Source: Deltaproteobacteria bacterium (GTDB taxonomy: Bacteria; Desulfobacterota; Desulfuromonadia; Desulfuromonadales; JAAYDE01). Taken from it: a stretch of DNA of 43,030 bases. Where the stretch lies: the NCBI GenBank assembly GCA_012729375.1, contig JAAYDE010000042.1:1-43030 (forward strand), read 5' to 3'. Shown here in pieces: positions 16,847 through 26,262 of this stretch (its first letter is position 1; each line of letters begins with the position of its first letter). Made by a program: the position numbers and the translations under genes. Below the pieces are notes generated by a model. That model ran no database searches and had not been told where the DNA came from. It saw nothing but the letters and a program-made list of their open reading frames with translations.

Positions 16847-18244
16847 TCAGTCTCTTTCTCCAGGCATTTTTTGAAAACCGTCGCAAACGGCCGGGGTATT
16901 CATGCTTGCGACGCGCTCACGGAGATCGCCGATGCGGTACCAGGGGCTGTTTCGTTCCATCCCCGGCTGCAGGGTGGTGATCACCGTTTCGCCCACCAGC
17001 CAACGTCCTTCCTTGCCCCGCCAGTTTTTAGTGCGTACCCCCCACAGGGTATGGAGTACCGCCGCCCGTCCTTCGTGGTGGCCGAGGTAGAGCATGATGT
17101 GGCCGGGAATGCGGATCAGAGTCAAAAAAGGGACGGCCGTTTCCAGTATCCGTTCCTCTTTCCGGGCCGGTTTGAGGGCGGCCAGGGGAATCACCTCGCC
17201 TTCTTTGGCCTGACGGGACGAGTTGCGGGGCAGCCAGATGCCGAAAGGGGCGAAAAGATCGCGGATGGTCGCCGAACAGTCCCGGTTGCCGAAGCTTTCC
17301 CCCCACCCGTAGGACTGTCCCATCATCCTTTCCGCCACGGTGGCCAGATTTTGGGGGGAGAGAAAAAGAGGGAAGAGAGCGCTGTCATCCTTGGCAATTT
17401 CCGCATAGACAAGATATGCTTGACGATCCCCGTCGGCGACGGCGATGAGCACCCGGTGGTTTCCATCGCCGGCGGAGGCGACAGGAAGGATGTTGCCGAT
17501 GATGGCATGGAAGCGGAAGATCCCCTGATCGTCAGTGACCGGCACTTCATCGCCGGTCACGGCGAGATAGGGTCCCTTTGCAAAGGCACTGGCCAAAGCT
17601 TCATTTACCCAGGCGACGCAGGTGGCCGGCAGCCAACCGTAGAGCGCTGCGGTTTCGACAAAGACCCAGGCTCCATCCCGGCTGACATGGGTCACTTTCA
17701 AGGGGGTGTTGGCCGGCAAGGCGGCGTGCTGAAGGTTGTCGAAAGGAAAACCTTGCCCCGCCGCGGCGGGGTTGTTGAGAAGGGGACGCTGCGTGGGAAG
17801 GGCGCGCAGGTCGCAGCGGCGCACCGTAATCCCTTTGCGGTCGAGACTGGGGTAGGTTTCCGGGGCGGCCTGGTGGATCAGTTTTTCCAGCCGGTCGGCG
17901 GTGAGGGGACGGAGGTTCTCGCTGAAGACCGTATGCTCCCTGGCCCACTGGATTGCCCAGAAAGGCTTTTCGGTCGCAGGAAGGGGCCCCGCCACATGCC
18001 AGGGGAGGAAAAACTTTTCCAGGAAACCGGCGGTCTGGGCCTTTCGGCAGGCCTCCGGGAAGAGCGGCTGGCAGGCAGTCTCTTCTGCGACGTAGGCCAG
18101 GGGATTCTGGGGAAGGCGTTGCAGGTCGCCGATTCTCTGATGGCCGCCCGCGGGCAGGCACCCCCCCGTCACAGCGGCGAGAAGCAGGGCGGTCATGGCG
18201 AAAAGGCCAGGCAGGAACCGTTTTTCTCGGTGGATTTTGTCCAT
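16847..18244 (-). CDS. SH3-domain NlpC/P60 lipoprotein (putative peptidoglycan endopeptidase)
   Basis: Envelope hydrolase, probably a cysteine peptidase acting on peptidoglycan peptides. I place the start at the ATG at 18244 (465 aa) because it is followed by a lipoprotein signal with lipobox LLAAVTGGC; the open frame extends 94 codons further upstream but those residues show no signal or domain. The mid part (about residues 120-290) has bacterial SH3 strands (HVSRDGAWVFVETAALYGW, EVPVTDDQGIFRF). The C-terminal NlpC/P60 domain has GQSYGWGESFGNRDCSATIR with the likely nucleophile Cys, and RIPGHIMLYLGHHEG with the likely His. This arrangement matches the SH3b-NLPC_P60 family of Gram-negative lipoproteins. 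It is divergent from the DUF3313 lipoprotein gene; the 143-base gap must hold both promoters. Confidence 0.9.
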   Translation of the reverse strand: MDKIHREKRFLPGLFAMTALLLAAVTGGCLPAGGHQRIGDLQRLPQNPLAYVAEETACQPLFPEACRKAQTAGFLEKFFLPWHVAGPLPATEKPFWAIQWAREHTVFSENLRPLTADRLEKLIHQAAPETYPSLDRKGITVRRCDLRALPTQRPLLNNPAAAGQGFPFDNLQHAALPANTPLKVTHVSRDGAWVFVETAALYGWLPATCVAWVNEALASAFAKGPYLAVTGDEVPVTDDQGIFRFHAIIGNILPVASAGDGNHRVLIAVADGDRQAYLVYAEIAKDDSALFPLFLSPQNLATVAERMMGQSYGWGESFGNRDCSATIRDLFAPFGIWLPRNSSRQAKEGEVIPLAALKPARKEERILETAVPFLTLIRIPGHIMLYLGHHEGRAAVLHTLWGVRTKNWRGKEGRWLVGETVITTLQPGMERNSPWYRIGDLRERVASMNTPAVCDGFQKMPGERD

Positions 18245-18387
18245 TGGAGTTTTTATCACCAGGATGATTTTGTGGATGAGATCCCTGTACGGCGGATAAA
18301 GCCCTATTCTGATAAAATTAACTCCAGAAAACAATCCCGATAAAGCCCAGGGCGGGCCACAGGGAAAATCAACGGCGGAGGGAAACC

Positions 18388-19086
18388 ATGAAGATCTCGA
18401 GGACGACGGCCGAAGCAATCCTTTTGGCGGCACTTGCTTTGGTGATTGGAGGTTGTGGGGCAAGCATGCAGGCGCGAAGCGCCAAAGTGGAGAAATCGCT
18501 GCTGGTGAATCCGGCTGTTTTGTCAAAGGGCAGCGGTGATCAGGCTCTTTATCGCTATGTCAATCCCCAGTTCAAAATCGACCGCTACTCCAGAATCCTC
18601 ATAGAACCCGTGCTCATCGAAAAACAGGGGGAACTCAATGCGCAACAGCTGGAGAATTACCAAAAACTCGCCAACAACGCCTATCTCTTCCTGAAAGAAG
18701 AACTCGGCAAGGATTATGCGATCGTCACCCGCCCGGAGCCGGGGACGCTGAGGCTGCAGATGGGCATCATCGAGGCCGACAGCTCCAAGGCGGTGCGCAC
18801 GGTACTGTCGAGTCTGACTCCCGTGGGCATCGGCCTCTCCGTGGTCCAATACGGCGCTACGGGAAAGACATCGGGGGCGGGAGAGATCACCGCCGAATTC
18901 AAAATAACCGATGCCATGACCGGTGAATTGCTTGGCGCGGCTGTGGATCGGCGGGTCGGCGGCAAAGACGTGCAAGGGGTGTTCGATGCCTGGCACAACG
19001 CCAATGACGCTCTCCAGTACTGGGCGCGCCGCTTCCGGTATGTGCTCTGCCGGGAGCGGGGTGACCAGGGGTGTATCAAACCATAG
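18388..19086 (+). CDS. DUF3313-family lipoprotein
   Basis: 232-aa exported lipoprotein of unknown function. The signal peptide ends in the lipobox LVIGGCGAS (Cys near residue 23). The mature sequence has the DUF3313 features: a Y-x-N-P segment (ALYRYVNPQFKIDRYSRILI), a helical middle (QQLENYQKLANNAYLFLKEE), the AIVTRPEPGTLRLQMGIIEA strand pair, GAGEITAEFKITDAMTGELLGAAVDRRVGG, and FDAWHNANDALQYWARRFRY at the end. The GGAGGGAAACC ribosome site is correctly spaced. It is monocistronic, convergent with the ABC-2 permease gene 46 bases away. Confidence 0.85.
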   Translation: MKISRTTAEAILLAALALVIGGCGASMQARSAKVEKSLLVNPAVLSKGSGDQALYRYVNPQFKIDRYSRILIEPVLIEKQGELNAQQLENYQKLANNAYLFLKEELGKDYAIVTRPEPGTLRLQMGIIEADSSKAVRTVLSSLTPVGIGLSVVQYGATGKTSGAGEITAEFKITDAMTGELLGAAVDRRVGGKDVQGVFDAWHNANDALQYWARRFRYVLCRERGDQGCIKP

Positions 19087-19132
19087 GAACGGCCGGACGG
19101 TTCCGGGTGGGGAGTGGCGCAGGGGGCGGGCC

Positions 19133-20257
19133 CTATTTTGTCACGGCGATGGATTTCCGGAAAATGGCCAGGCTGTAGACGAAGAAGGCAAGACCGATCG
19201 CGCTGACCATCAGAAACTGAGGCCACACCGCGGCAAAGCCGCCGCCGCGATAGATGATCACCTGGGAAAAACTGACGAAATGCCGGGAAGGCAGGAAAAA
19301 GGTGATGTACTGGAGCCATTGCGGCTGGCTTTCGACGGGCGTATTACCCCCTGAAAGAAGCATCAGCGACAGAATCACCAGAATGATCAGCAGGGCGAAC
19401 TGGGCCATCGACCGGGAAATGGTGCCCAGAAATATTCCCAGGGCGGTGGCAAAGAAGAGATAGAGGACAACGCCCAAAAACCACAGGGCGACAGAACCGG
19501 CAAAGGGCACTTTCAGCGCCATATGGACGATGAGCAGGAGCGAGACGCCGGTAGCGAGAAGAATCACCGCGCTGTTGGCCCAAACCTTGGCCATGGCGAT
19601 TTCAAAGGGGGTCAGCGGCATGACCAGCAAATGCTCCAGGGTTCCATGCTCCCGTTCGCGGATCACCGCGGCGCCGCAGAGAACGACGGTCAACAGGGTG
19701 ATCTGGTTGATGATGGCGACCACGCTGATGAACCAGGAGGAGACCCCGTTCGGGTTGAACATCTTGAGAATGACCAGATCCATGGGGCCGGATTGAGGTT
19801 GATCGGTGCGGCCGAGAATGCTCGAAATGCGCTCGCTGATGATGTTCTTGATGTAGTTGGCGCCGATACCGGCCTGCTGCATGGCGGTGGCATCGATGTT
19901 CAGCTGGACATCCGGGTGTCTGCCGGCGCGCAGGTCCTTCTCGAAAAAAGGGGGGACGACCACCACGAACATGAAACGCCCTTTGTCCATGGCGTCGTCG
20001 ACCAGGGCGGCGGCGATTCTCTGGGGCGCCTGGAAGCGGGGAGGATAGAAGGCGTTCATGAGTTCCCCGGAGAGGGCCGAGCCATCTTCGTCCACAAAAG
20101 CGATGGATGCGTTGTTGACTTCGCTCGACGTACCCGTGGCCTGGACGTAGATGGCCAGGGTGAAGGCATAGGCCACGAACAGGATCATCACCCAATCGCT
20201 TAACAGACTGCGCATCTCCTTGAGGCCGAGCCAAAAGATGTTCAGCAGGGAGGTCAT
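19133..20257 (-). CDS. ABC-2 type permease (YhhJ-like), efflux operon
   Basis: 374-aa inner-membrane exporter subunit. An N-terminal TM (WVMILFVAYAFTLAIYVQATG) is followed by a large periplasmic loop and five C-terminal TMs, including the ABC-2 landmark REREHGTLEHLLVMPLTPFEI. Its length equals that of E. coli YhhJ, and it follows the RbbA-like gene with only two bases between stop and start, the same order as yhiI-rbbA-yhhJ. It probably pairs with the permease half of the RbbA-like protein to form a heterodimeric channel that works with the HlyD adaptor and the outer membrane factor. The substrate is unknown. Confidence 0.92.
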   Translation of the reverse strand: MTSLLNIFWLGLKEMRSLLSDWVMILFVAYAFTLAIYVQATGTSSEVNNASIAFVDEDGSALSGELMNAFYPPRFQAPQRIAAALVDDAMDKGRFMFVVVVPPFFEKDLRAGRHPDVQLNIDATAMQQAGIGANYIKNIISERISSILGRTDQPQSGPMDLVILKMFNPNGVSSWFISVVAIINQITLLTVVLCGAAVIREREHGTLEHLLVMPLTPFEIAMAKVWANSAVILLATGVSLLLIVHMALKVPFAGSVALWFLGVVLYLFFATALGIFLGTISRSMAQFALLIILVILSLMLLSGGNTPVESQPQWLQYITFFLPSRHFVSFSQVIIYRGGGFAAVWPQFLMVSAIGLAFFVYSLAIFRKSIAVTK

Positions 20258-20259
20258 GG

Positions 20260-23055
20260 CTACTTTTCCTGCTTTCTCAGGCCGATGAGGCTAACCGCCC
20301 AGAGCAGCGGTATGCAACAGGCCAGAAAAACCAGATCCTGGACCATGAGGGACGGTCCTATTCCCTTGGTGTAGGCGCCGACACTGGAGTGCATGTAGTA
20401 GGTTGTCGGCCAGATCATGCCGACCAGCCGGGCGTTGCCTTCCAAGGTCGACACCGGCTGCAGCAGACCGGAGAACTGGATGGTCGGTACGATGGTGAGA
20501 ATCGCCGTGACGAAGACGGCGGCGACCTGGCTGCCGGTGAAGGTCGAGGTCACCATGCCGATGCCGGTGGTCGCGGTGACATAGAGGAGGGTGCACAGGG
20601 TCAGCATCAGAAAGCTCCCCTTGATCGGAACGCCGAAAACGACCAGGGAAATGGCCACGAGGATGAAAAAGTTGAGCATGCCGATGGCGATGTAGGGGAG
20701 TTGCTTGCCCAGGAGGTATTCCAATCTACCCGTCGGGGTGACATAGAAATTGATGATGGAGCCGAGTTCCTTTTCACGCACGATGCTGACCGTCATGAGA
20801 ATCGCCGGTATCAGCACCAGCAGCAGGGCCGGCACGCTCGGCACCATCGAATAGATGCTTTCGAAGGTCGGATTGTACAGGTAGCGCTCCTGGAAATTGG
20901 CCCGGTATTTCTGGACTCCCGTCTGCAGCCCGCTTGCCGGGTCCCGCAGCAGGGTGTTGTGCACCCCCTGGACATACTGGGCCACGGTCTCGCCGCGGAA
21001 GGTCATCGCCCCGTCCACCTGCGCCATGACCTCCGGCCGCGAGCCCCGGCGCAGATTTCTGCCGAATCCGGGCGGAATCTCGATCACCAGGGATATCTCG
21101 TCGGCCTGTAATCTCGCCATGGCTTCCCGGGAGGAAACCAGCGGCGCAAAGGGGATGAAGTAGGGTGCCGATCCGGCGAACTGTTCGAGGTAGGCGCGAC
21201 TTTCCGGCGAACGGTCCAGATCGAGGGAGGCAAAGCGGATATTCTGGATATCGGTGGTGATGCCGAAGCCGAAGACGAGCATCAGCAGGGCGGAACCCAG
21301 GAAGGCGAAAGCCAGGCGCACCGGATCGCGCAGGATCTGCCTCGTTTCATTATTGCTGTAGGCCATCAAGCGGGCCAGGGGCAACCACAAGCCCGCCGGT
21401 TCGGAAGCTTGCCGCTGGAGCGGCGGCGGATTCTGCGGTCCCGCACGGACCGGTTCCGGGCCCCTGTTTTCGCCGCCGGCCGTCTCTTCGGCGATGGCGT
21501 CTTCCATATAACCGATGAAAGCTTCCTCCAGGCTTTCGGCGCCGCGGGAAGCGATTAGTTTCTGCGGGGCGTCGCAGGCGAGGATCTTGCCGGCGTTCAT
21601 CAACGAAATCCGGTCGCAGCGCATGCCCTCATTCATGAAATGCGTGGTTACGAAGATCGTCACCCCCTGGCGTCGCGACAGATCGATGAGCAGTTCCCAA
21701 AAACTGTCCCGGGCCACCGGATCGACCCCCGAGGTCGGTTCATCCAGAATCAGCATTTCCGGTTCGTGGAGCACGGCCACCGCCAGTGAAAGTCGCTGGC
21801 GCAGACCCATCGGCAATTCCTCGGCCAGGGAATCGAGGTAAGGGCCGAGGCCGAATTTCTCCACCAGCTCGGCGATGCGCCGCGCCGCCTTTTCCGGGGG
21901 GATGTGGTAGAGCCGGGCATCCAGGACCAGGTTCTGGCGCACGGTCAGTTCCCCGTAAAGGGAGAAGGACTGGGTCATGTAACCGAGATTCTTGCGCACT
22001 TCCAAACTGCCGGCTGCGACCGACTGGCCGAACAGGGTTGCGCTTCCCGCAGTTGGAGGCAACAAACCGGTCAGCATTTTCATCGTGGTCGATTTGCCGC
22101 AGCCGTTGGAGCCGAGGAAACCGAAGATCTCGCCCCGCTCGATGGCCAGGGTGACCTGGTCGACGGCGGTGAAACTGCCGAAGCGGCGGGTCAGGCCTTT
22201 GGCGTCGATGGCGATTTCCGAGGAGCCGGCGACCCGGGGCGGAATCGTCAGCCGGGTGTGGCCCCGGCGTTTTTCCGCGGGCAAAAGGGCGATGAAAGCC
22301 TGCTCCAGATCGGTGCTGCCGGTTTGCTCCATCAGTTCCGCCGGAGTACCGGTCGCCAGCACGCGTCCGCCATCCATGGCCACGATCCAGTCCCAGCGCT
22401 GCGCCTCGTCCATGTAGGAGGTGGAAATGACCACGCTCATACCGGGACGGCTGGCCCGGATATCGTCGATGAGGGTCCAGAACTGGCGCCGGGAGAGGGG
22501 ATCGACGCCGGTGGTGGGCTCGTCGAGGACGAGCAGATCCGGGTCGTGGACCAGGGCGCCGCAGAGCCCGACCTTCTGTTTCATGCCCCCTGACAGTTTG
22601 CCGGCGGGACGGTCGGGAAAGGGGTCGAGGCCGGTGGCGGCAAGCAGTTCTCTGACGCGGAGTGAGCGCTCCGCGGCGGAGAGGCCGAAGAGCCTGGCCA
22701 TGAAATCGACGTTGTCGTGGACGCTGAGCTCCAGATAGAGGTTCTTGCCCAAGCCCTGGGGCATATAGGCGATTTGCGGGCAGACCCGGCGGCGATGGCG
22801 CAGGTCGGCGATGTCGCCGTCGAGGACGGTCATCCTGCCCTGCTGCAGCTTTTTGGAACCGGCGATGAGGGCCATCAGCGTCGATTTGCCGACGCCGTCG
22901 GGGCCGATGATGCCGACCATGAGGCCGCGGGGAATCTCCAGGGAGATGGCGTCGAGGGCCACCAGCCGGCCGTAGAGATGGGAGACCTCCGCGATGGCAA
23001 CCACCGGCTTGGCGGAGGCTGCCGAAGATGAGTCCCGGGAGTGGAAGGATGCCAT
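20260..23055 (-). CDS. RbbA-like ABC transporter: two ATPase domains fused to an ABC-2 permease
   Basis: 931 aa with ATPase 1 (about 20-240), ATPase 2 (about 275-505) and a C-terminal ABC-2 membrane domain (about 580-925). ATPase 1: Walker A GPDGVGKSTLMA, signature LSGGMKQKVGL, Walker B LLVLDEPTTGVDP. ATPase 2: Walker A GSNGCGKSTTMK, signature changed to LPMGLRQRLSLA, Walker B MLILDEPTSGVDP. The permease has its first TM at LAFAFLGSALLMLVFGFGI, a long periplasmic loop and REKELGSIINFYVTPTGRLE. E. coli RbbA (911 aa) has the same plan; it is known as ribosome-associated, but in this operon setting (HlyD, TolC-like, second permease) export is the likely role. The start has a GGGAGG ribosome site 9 bases upstream. 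The gap to the upstream outer membrane factor gene is 116 bases. Confidence 0.92.
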   Translation of the reverse strand: MASFHSRDSSSAASAKPVVAIAEVSHLYGRLVALDAISLEIPRGLMVGIIGPDGVGKSTLMALIAGSKKLQQGRMTVLDGDIADLRHRRRVCPQIAYMPQGLGKNLYLELSVHDNVDFMARLFGLSAAERSLRVRELLAATGLDPFPDRPAGKLSGGMKQKVGLCGALVHDPDLLVLDEPTTGVDPLSRRQFWTLIDDIRASRPGMSVVISTSYMDEAQRWDWIVAMDGGRVLATGTPAELMEQTGSTDLEQAFIALLPAEKRRGHTRLTIPPRVAGSSEIAIDAKGLTRRFGSFTAVDQVTLAIERGEIFGFLGSNGCGKSTTMKMLTGLLPPTAGSATLFGQSVAAGSLEVRKNLGYMTQSFSLYGELTVRQNLVLDARLYHIPPEKAARRIAELVEKFGLGPYLDSLAEELPMGLRQRLSLAVAVLHEPEMLILDEPTSGVDPVARDSFWELLIDLSRRQGVTIFVTTHFMNEGMRCDRISLMNAGKILACDAPQKLIASRGAESLEEAFIGYMEDAIAEETAGGENRGPEPVRAGPQNPPPLQRQASEPAGLWLPLARLMAYSNNETRQILRDPVRLAFAFLGSALLMLVFGFGITTDIQNIRFASLDLDRSPESRAYLEQFAGSAPYFIPFAPLVSSREAMARLQADEISLVIEIPPGFGRNLRRGSRPEVMAQVDGAMTFRGETVAQYVQGVHNTLLRDPASGLQTGVQKYRANFQERYLYNPTFESIYSMVPSVPALLLVLIPAILMTVSIVREKELGSIINFYVTPTGRLEYLLGKQLPYIAIGMLNFFILVAISLVVFGVPIKGSFLMLTLCTLLYVTATTGIGMVTSTFTGSQVAAVFVTAILTIVPTIQFSGLLQPVSTLEGNARLVGMIWPTTYYMHSSVGAYTKGIGPSLMVQDLVFLACCIPLLWAVSLIGLRKQEK

Positions 23056-23171
23056 GGATCAAGCCTCCCTTGGTGGGCAGCTGAAACGGGTGGTCAGGCA
23101 AGAAGTGCCATACCCCTGGTGCCCCGACGAAAGCGAAGATTTTCCGCGGTGAATTGCCGGCATAGAGGCAC

Positions 23172-24806
23172 CTACCAGTCCGGTTTCAGCAACACCGGGA
23201 ATTCGCCGGCCGCGGGGAGCTTCCCCGTTTCCGCCGCCGGTTGCGGCGCCAGCAGGCGTCCCCAGTCCGTCCGTTTTTCCATTCCGCTCCGGGTGCTTTC
23301 GGCCAGGACGGGTTGGCCCCGGCGCAATTCCCAGCCGCCGCCCAAGGCCTTGTAAAGAGCGATCAGATTCGTGGCGATGGCCGATCGTGCCTGGGCCAGG
23401 TTGTTCTGTTCCTGCAGCAGGGCCCGTTGCGTATCCAGAACCCGCTGATAATCGGCGGCGCCTTCCTTGTATTGGGTCAGGGCGATTTCCACCGAACGCC
23501 GGGCGGCATTTACCGCCTTCTGTCCAAACACCTCGGTTTCCCCGGCCTTGAGAAAACCGGTGAGGGAATCCTCCACCTCCTGACCGGCTTTAAGGACGGT
23601 GTTTTGATAGTTGACGAGCAATTGCTGGAAGCGGGCGTCCTGGATGCGCACCTGATTCTTCAGCCGACCGTAATGGAAAAGAGGCCATTTGACCCGTGGC
23701 CCAAAGGTATAGAAGATACTTTGGGAGTCCCACAGGTTGCTCAAATTCGCGTGCCCCGAGCGGACTCCGCCCTGGCTGCTGGTCTGTACGCCGATTTCGC
23801 CAAGGAGGGAAAAGCTGGGATAAAGATCGGCCTTGGCAATGCCGATGCGGGCGCACTGGGCGGCGGCGGCAAGCTCTGCGCTGCGGATATCCGGCCGCCG
23901 TCGCAGCAATTCGGCGGGCATGCCGACAGCCACGGTAACCGGTGCCACGGGAATGCTCCGGCGCTCCTTCAGGTAGGCCTGAACGCTGCCTGTCGGCCGC
24001 CCCAGCAACGTACCCAAGGCGTTTTGCGCCTGCCGCAGGCGGGCTTCCAACTGGGGAATGGCGGCTCGTGTGCTTTCAAGCAAGGTTCGCGCCTGGGTCA
24101 CGTCCAGTTCCGTGGTGACCCCGTTGCGCAAGCGGGATTCGGCAATCCTCAGGCCTTCCTCCTGAAGCTGCACGTTTTCTCCGGCCAGTTCGATGAGCAC
24201 CTCAAAAGTGCGGATCAGGGTGTAGGTGCGGGCGACTTCGCCGATCAGGGAAACCAGGGCGTCGTCATAGTCGGCCACCGAGGCGCTCAGGTCGGCGTGG
24301 GAAGCCTCCACGTCGCGTCTGAATTTGCCCCAGAAATCCATTTCCCAAAGCGCATCGAAACCGACCTGGTAATCCCAGTGATGGCGATCGGCCGCAAGGC
24401 TGTTGGGGGCGTTTTTACTGAGGCGGTGGCTGGTTGCGCTGCCGAAAGCCTCCTGCTGCTGGGGATACTGTCCGCCGATGGCCAGCCCGAGCCGGGCCCG
24501 GGCCTCCATGATTCTCAGCGCGGCGATCTGCAAGGGCAGGTTTTCCTGGGAGGCGATGGAGATCAACTGATCGAGGGCGGGGTCGTTGAAGGCACTCCAC
24601 CACTGGCGGTCGACCGACGTCTCGGTTGCGACCCGCGGGTTTCCTTTAGTGCTCCAATAATCGTTGACCTCGGTCTGCGGCCTGATGAAGTCGGGGCCCA
24701 GCGTGCATCCACCCAGGACCGCCAACAGAGCCAGCAGAATGGCGGTACCGGTGCCGGCCGAAGGTGTCCTCACCGGGGTGATCCCTTTTTCTTCAGGGCG
24801 GCTCAT
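23172..24806 (-). CDS. NodT-family outer membrane efflux lipoprotein (TolC-like)
   Basis: 544 aa. A lipoprotein signal ends in LLAVLGGCTLGPDF; the G-C-T/A-x-G-P-D-F start of the mature protein is typical of the NodT/OprM family. Two OEP (TolC) repeats follow, with the landmarks DRQWWSAFNDPALDQLISIA, LIGEVARTYTLIRTFE, AESRLRNGVTTELDVTQART, VTVAVGMPAELLRRRPDIRS, LTQYKEGAADYQRVLDTQRA and ATNLIALYKALGGGWE. It forms a trimeric outer-membrane channel. The start overlaps the stop of the HlyD gene by one base (TGATG), so adaptor and channel are translationally coupled. The C-terminus is longer than usual, with an Ala/Pro-rich tail (LLAPQPAAETGKLPAAGEF). Confidence 0.94.
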   Translation of the reverse strand: MSRPEEKGITPVRTPSAGTGTAILLALLAVLGGCTLGPDFIRPQTEVNDYWSTKGNPRVATETSVDRQWWSAFNDPALDQLISIASQENLPLQIAALRIMEARARLGLAIGGQYPQQQEAFGSATSHRLSKNAPNSLAADRHHWDYQVGFDALWEMDFWGKFRRDVEASHADLSASVADYDDALVSLIGEVARTYTLIRTFEVLIELAGENVQLQEEGLRIAESRLRNGVTTELDVTQARTLLESTRAAIPQLEARLRQAQNALGTLLGRPTGSVQAYLKERRSIPVAPVTVAVGMPAELLRRRPDIRSAELAAAAQCARIGIAKADLYPSFSLLGEIGVQTSSQGGVRSGHANLSNLWDSQSIFYTFGPRVKWPLFHYGRLKNQVRIQDARFQQLLVNYQNTVLKAGQEVEDSLTGFLKAGETEVFGQKAVNAARRSVEIALTQYKEGAADYQRVLDTQRALLQEQNNLAQARSAIATNLIALYKALGGGWELRRGQPVLAESTRSGMEKRTDWGRLLAPQPAAETGKLPAAGEFPVLLKPDW

Positions 24807-25861
24807 CAGGAGGCCTCCCGGATTTTCTTGTCCCCAGGTTTTCCGGTCGGCGGATCCCGCAGCGCCGGCCCCACCAGTTTCTGCAGCCAGGATGGCCAGA
24901 CAGCGGCTTCATCGAGCTTGACATAGCCGACCCCCCGGATGCCTGTCTTGACGTACTCGATATGCGCCGCAACCAGTTCTTCGGGGACTTTGATCTTGAC
25001 CCTAAACATCAGTTTTTCCCGCTCGCTGAGAGTCTCGACCTGCTTGGGAGTGAATTGGGCCTCGGGGGAGACGAAGCTGACATAACCAGCCGCCGCCAGG
25101 CCGGGAGCGTTGTCAACGGCAATCCGCGCTTCGGCGCCGATCTTGGTGCGGGCGGCCTGGGCCGAAGGAAGGAATATCTCCATGAAGACATCCTCCAGGT
25201 TGACCAGCGTCAGCACCTTCCCGCCGGGAGCCAGCACCTCGCCCACTTCGGCCAGCCGATAGAGAACCCTGCCCCGAACCGGCGACCGCAGCGTCGCATC
25301 GTCGATGCGGGTCAGGATGGTAGCTGCGTTGGCCTGGGCGACCAGGACCTCCTGTTTGGCCGATTGCAGGCGGGCTTCTTCTTCGGCGAGCCCGGCAATG
25401 GTGGTTTCCAGTCTCGTTCTGGAGATGTCGTAGTCCCGCTGGGAGCCGGCCCGTTCCTCGACTAGCTTGCGGTTACGCTCCGTTTCAATCCGCGCCAGGC
25501 GGATCTGGCTGTTTCGGCTGAGAATTCCGGCCTCGGCGATGGCGACCCGCTCCCGGGCCGCGGCGACCTTGGCCTCCGCCTCGGCCATCTGGGCATCCAG
25601 GGTGACGGTGTCAAGCTGCACCAGCACCTGCCCCGGTGCGACCAGATCCCCCTCCTCAACATGAATTTTTTTTACCCGGAGCGCCTCTCTGGCGGCGGCA
25701 TCGACCAGTTTGGCCTCGATGCGGCCGTTGCCCGAGGTGATTCCCGGCGGCAGAGAGAATTTCCTGGACTGCCAATACCGGTAACCAAAGAAAACAACGC
25801 CGGCAACGGCTGCCGTCAGGATGATCCCAATCAAAAACCTTTTGGAGAGGGTTTTGGACAT
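24806..25861 (-). CDS. HlyD-family membrane fusion (periplasmic adaptor) protein
   Basis: 351 aa, first gene of the efflux operon. I start it at the ATG at 25861, which has a near-consensus GGAGGAG ribosome site 7 bases upstream; the frame extends to 25903 but the extra residues are uncharged-polar and not part of the signal. The N-terminal TM anchor is FLIGIILTAAVAGVVFFGY. Next come the biotinyl-lipoyl half motif (RVKKIHVEEGDLVAPGQVLV), a long alpha-hairpin (about residues 85-190, rich in A/E/R) and the second lipoyl half (DATLRSPVRGRVLYRLAEVG), then beta-barrel strands. It bridges the inner-membrane exporter and the NodT channel and resembles E. coli YhiI in size and context. Confidence 0.93.
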   Translation of the reverse strand: MSKTLSKRFLIGIILTAAVAGVVFFGYRYWQSRKFSLPPGITSGNGRIEAKLVDAAAREALRVKKIHVEEGDLVAPGQVLVQLDTVTLDAQMAEAEAKVAAARERVAIAEAGILSRNSQIRLARIETERNRKLVEERAGSQRDYDISRTRLETTIAGLAEEEARLQSAKQEVLVAQANAATILTRIDDATLRSPVRGRVLYRLAEVGEVLAPGGKVLTLVNLEDVFMEIFLPSAQAARTKIGAEARIAVDNAPGLAAAGYVSFVSPEAQFTPKQVETLSEREKLMFRVKIKVPEELVAAHIEYVKTGIRGVGYVKLDEAAVWPSWLQKLVGPALRDPPTGKPGDKKIREAS

Positions 25862-25928
25862 GAGAAACTCCTCCGTTTTCGTGACGGTAGAAGACTTGTT
25901 CAATCAGCAGCAGGGAAGTTCTTGGTTT

Positions 25929-25965
25929 CCGGCAAGAAAACGGGGAACCGAGGGGCTCTTGCCGG
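25929..25965 (-). promoter_or_regulatory. 9-bp inverted repeat in the efflux-operon leader
   Basis: CCGGCAAGA and TCTTGCCGG form a perfect 9-bp inverted repeat separated by 19 bases. It lies 68-104 bases upstream of the HlyD start. It could be a repressor operator or a leader RNA hairpin. No T-tract follows, so attenuation by simple intrinsic termination is not supported. Confidence 0.4.
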
Positions 25966-26242
25966 CAATGCCGATCACCCTGGCGGTTTTGGCCGGAAAC
26001 ATTGCGCTCGTTGTGCCGATGACGCTGACAGCTTTTTGGTGTTTGCCCGAAGGATAGGAAGGGAATCAAATGCGGCAAAAACCATCTCCGTGTCTTCAAC
26101 CCCACCGGCGCGGCAGGCTCGCCTGGATTACAAAAACACAGATGCGGCTAACCCGGATGGTGGCCGCCGATCAGGAATGGGGTGAAAACCTGCTGCATTC
26201 TTCTTATATGCATACCACGTGCAGTCGGGCATGCAAAGTGCG

Positions 26243-26262
26243 CCGGAAAGAATCTTTTCCGG
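26243..26262. promoter_or_regulatory. 7-bp inverted repeat between tcdA and the efflux operon
   Basis: CCGGAAA-GAATCT-TTTCCGG: a perfect 7-bp stem with a 6-base loop and no adjacent T-run. It lies 97 bases beyond the tcdA stop and just upstream of the putative promoter of the efflux operon. It could be a weak terminator or an operator. Confidence 0.3.

Noticed and set aside
16682..18343. 553-codon + frame opposite the NlpC/P60 lipoprotein gene
   Set aside because: Antisense shadow; no signal, motif or start context.
18245..18526. 94-codon upstream extension of the NlpC/P60 frame
   Set aside because: The lipoprotein signal begins at the ATG at 18244; the extension would also overlap the divergent DUF3313 gene.
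23241..24926. 561-codon + frame opposite the NodT channel gene
   Set aside because: Antisense shadow of a gene with clear family motifs.
25661..26185. 174-codon + frame in the efflux-operon leader
   Set aside because: No ribosome site, no domain, overlaps the HlyD gene antisense.
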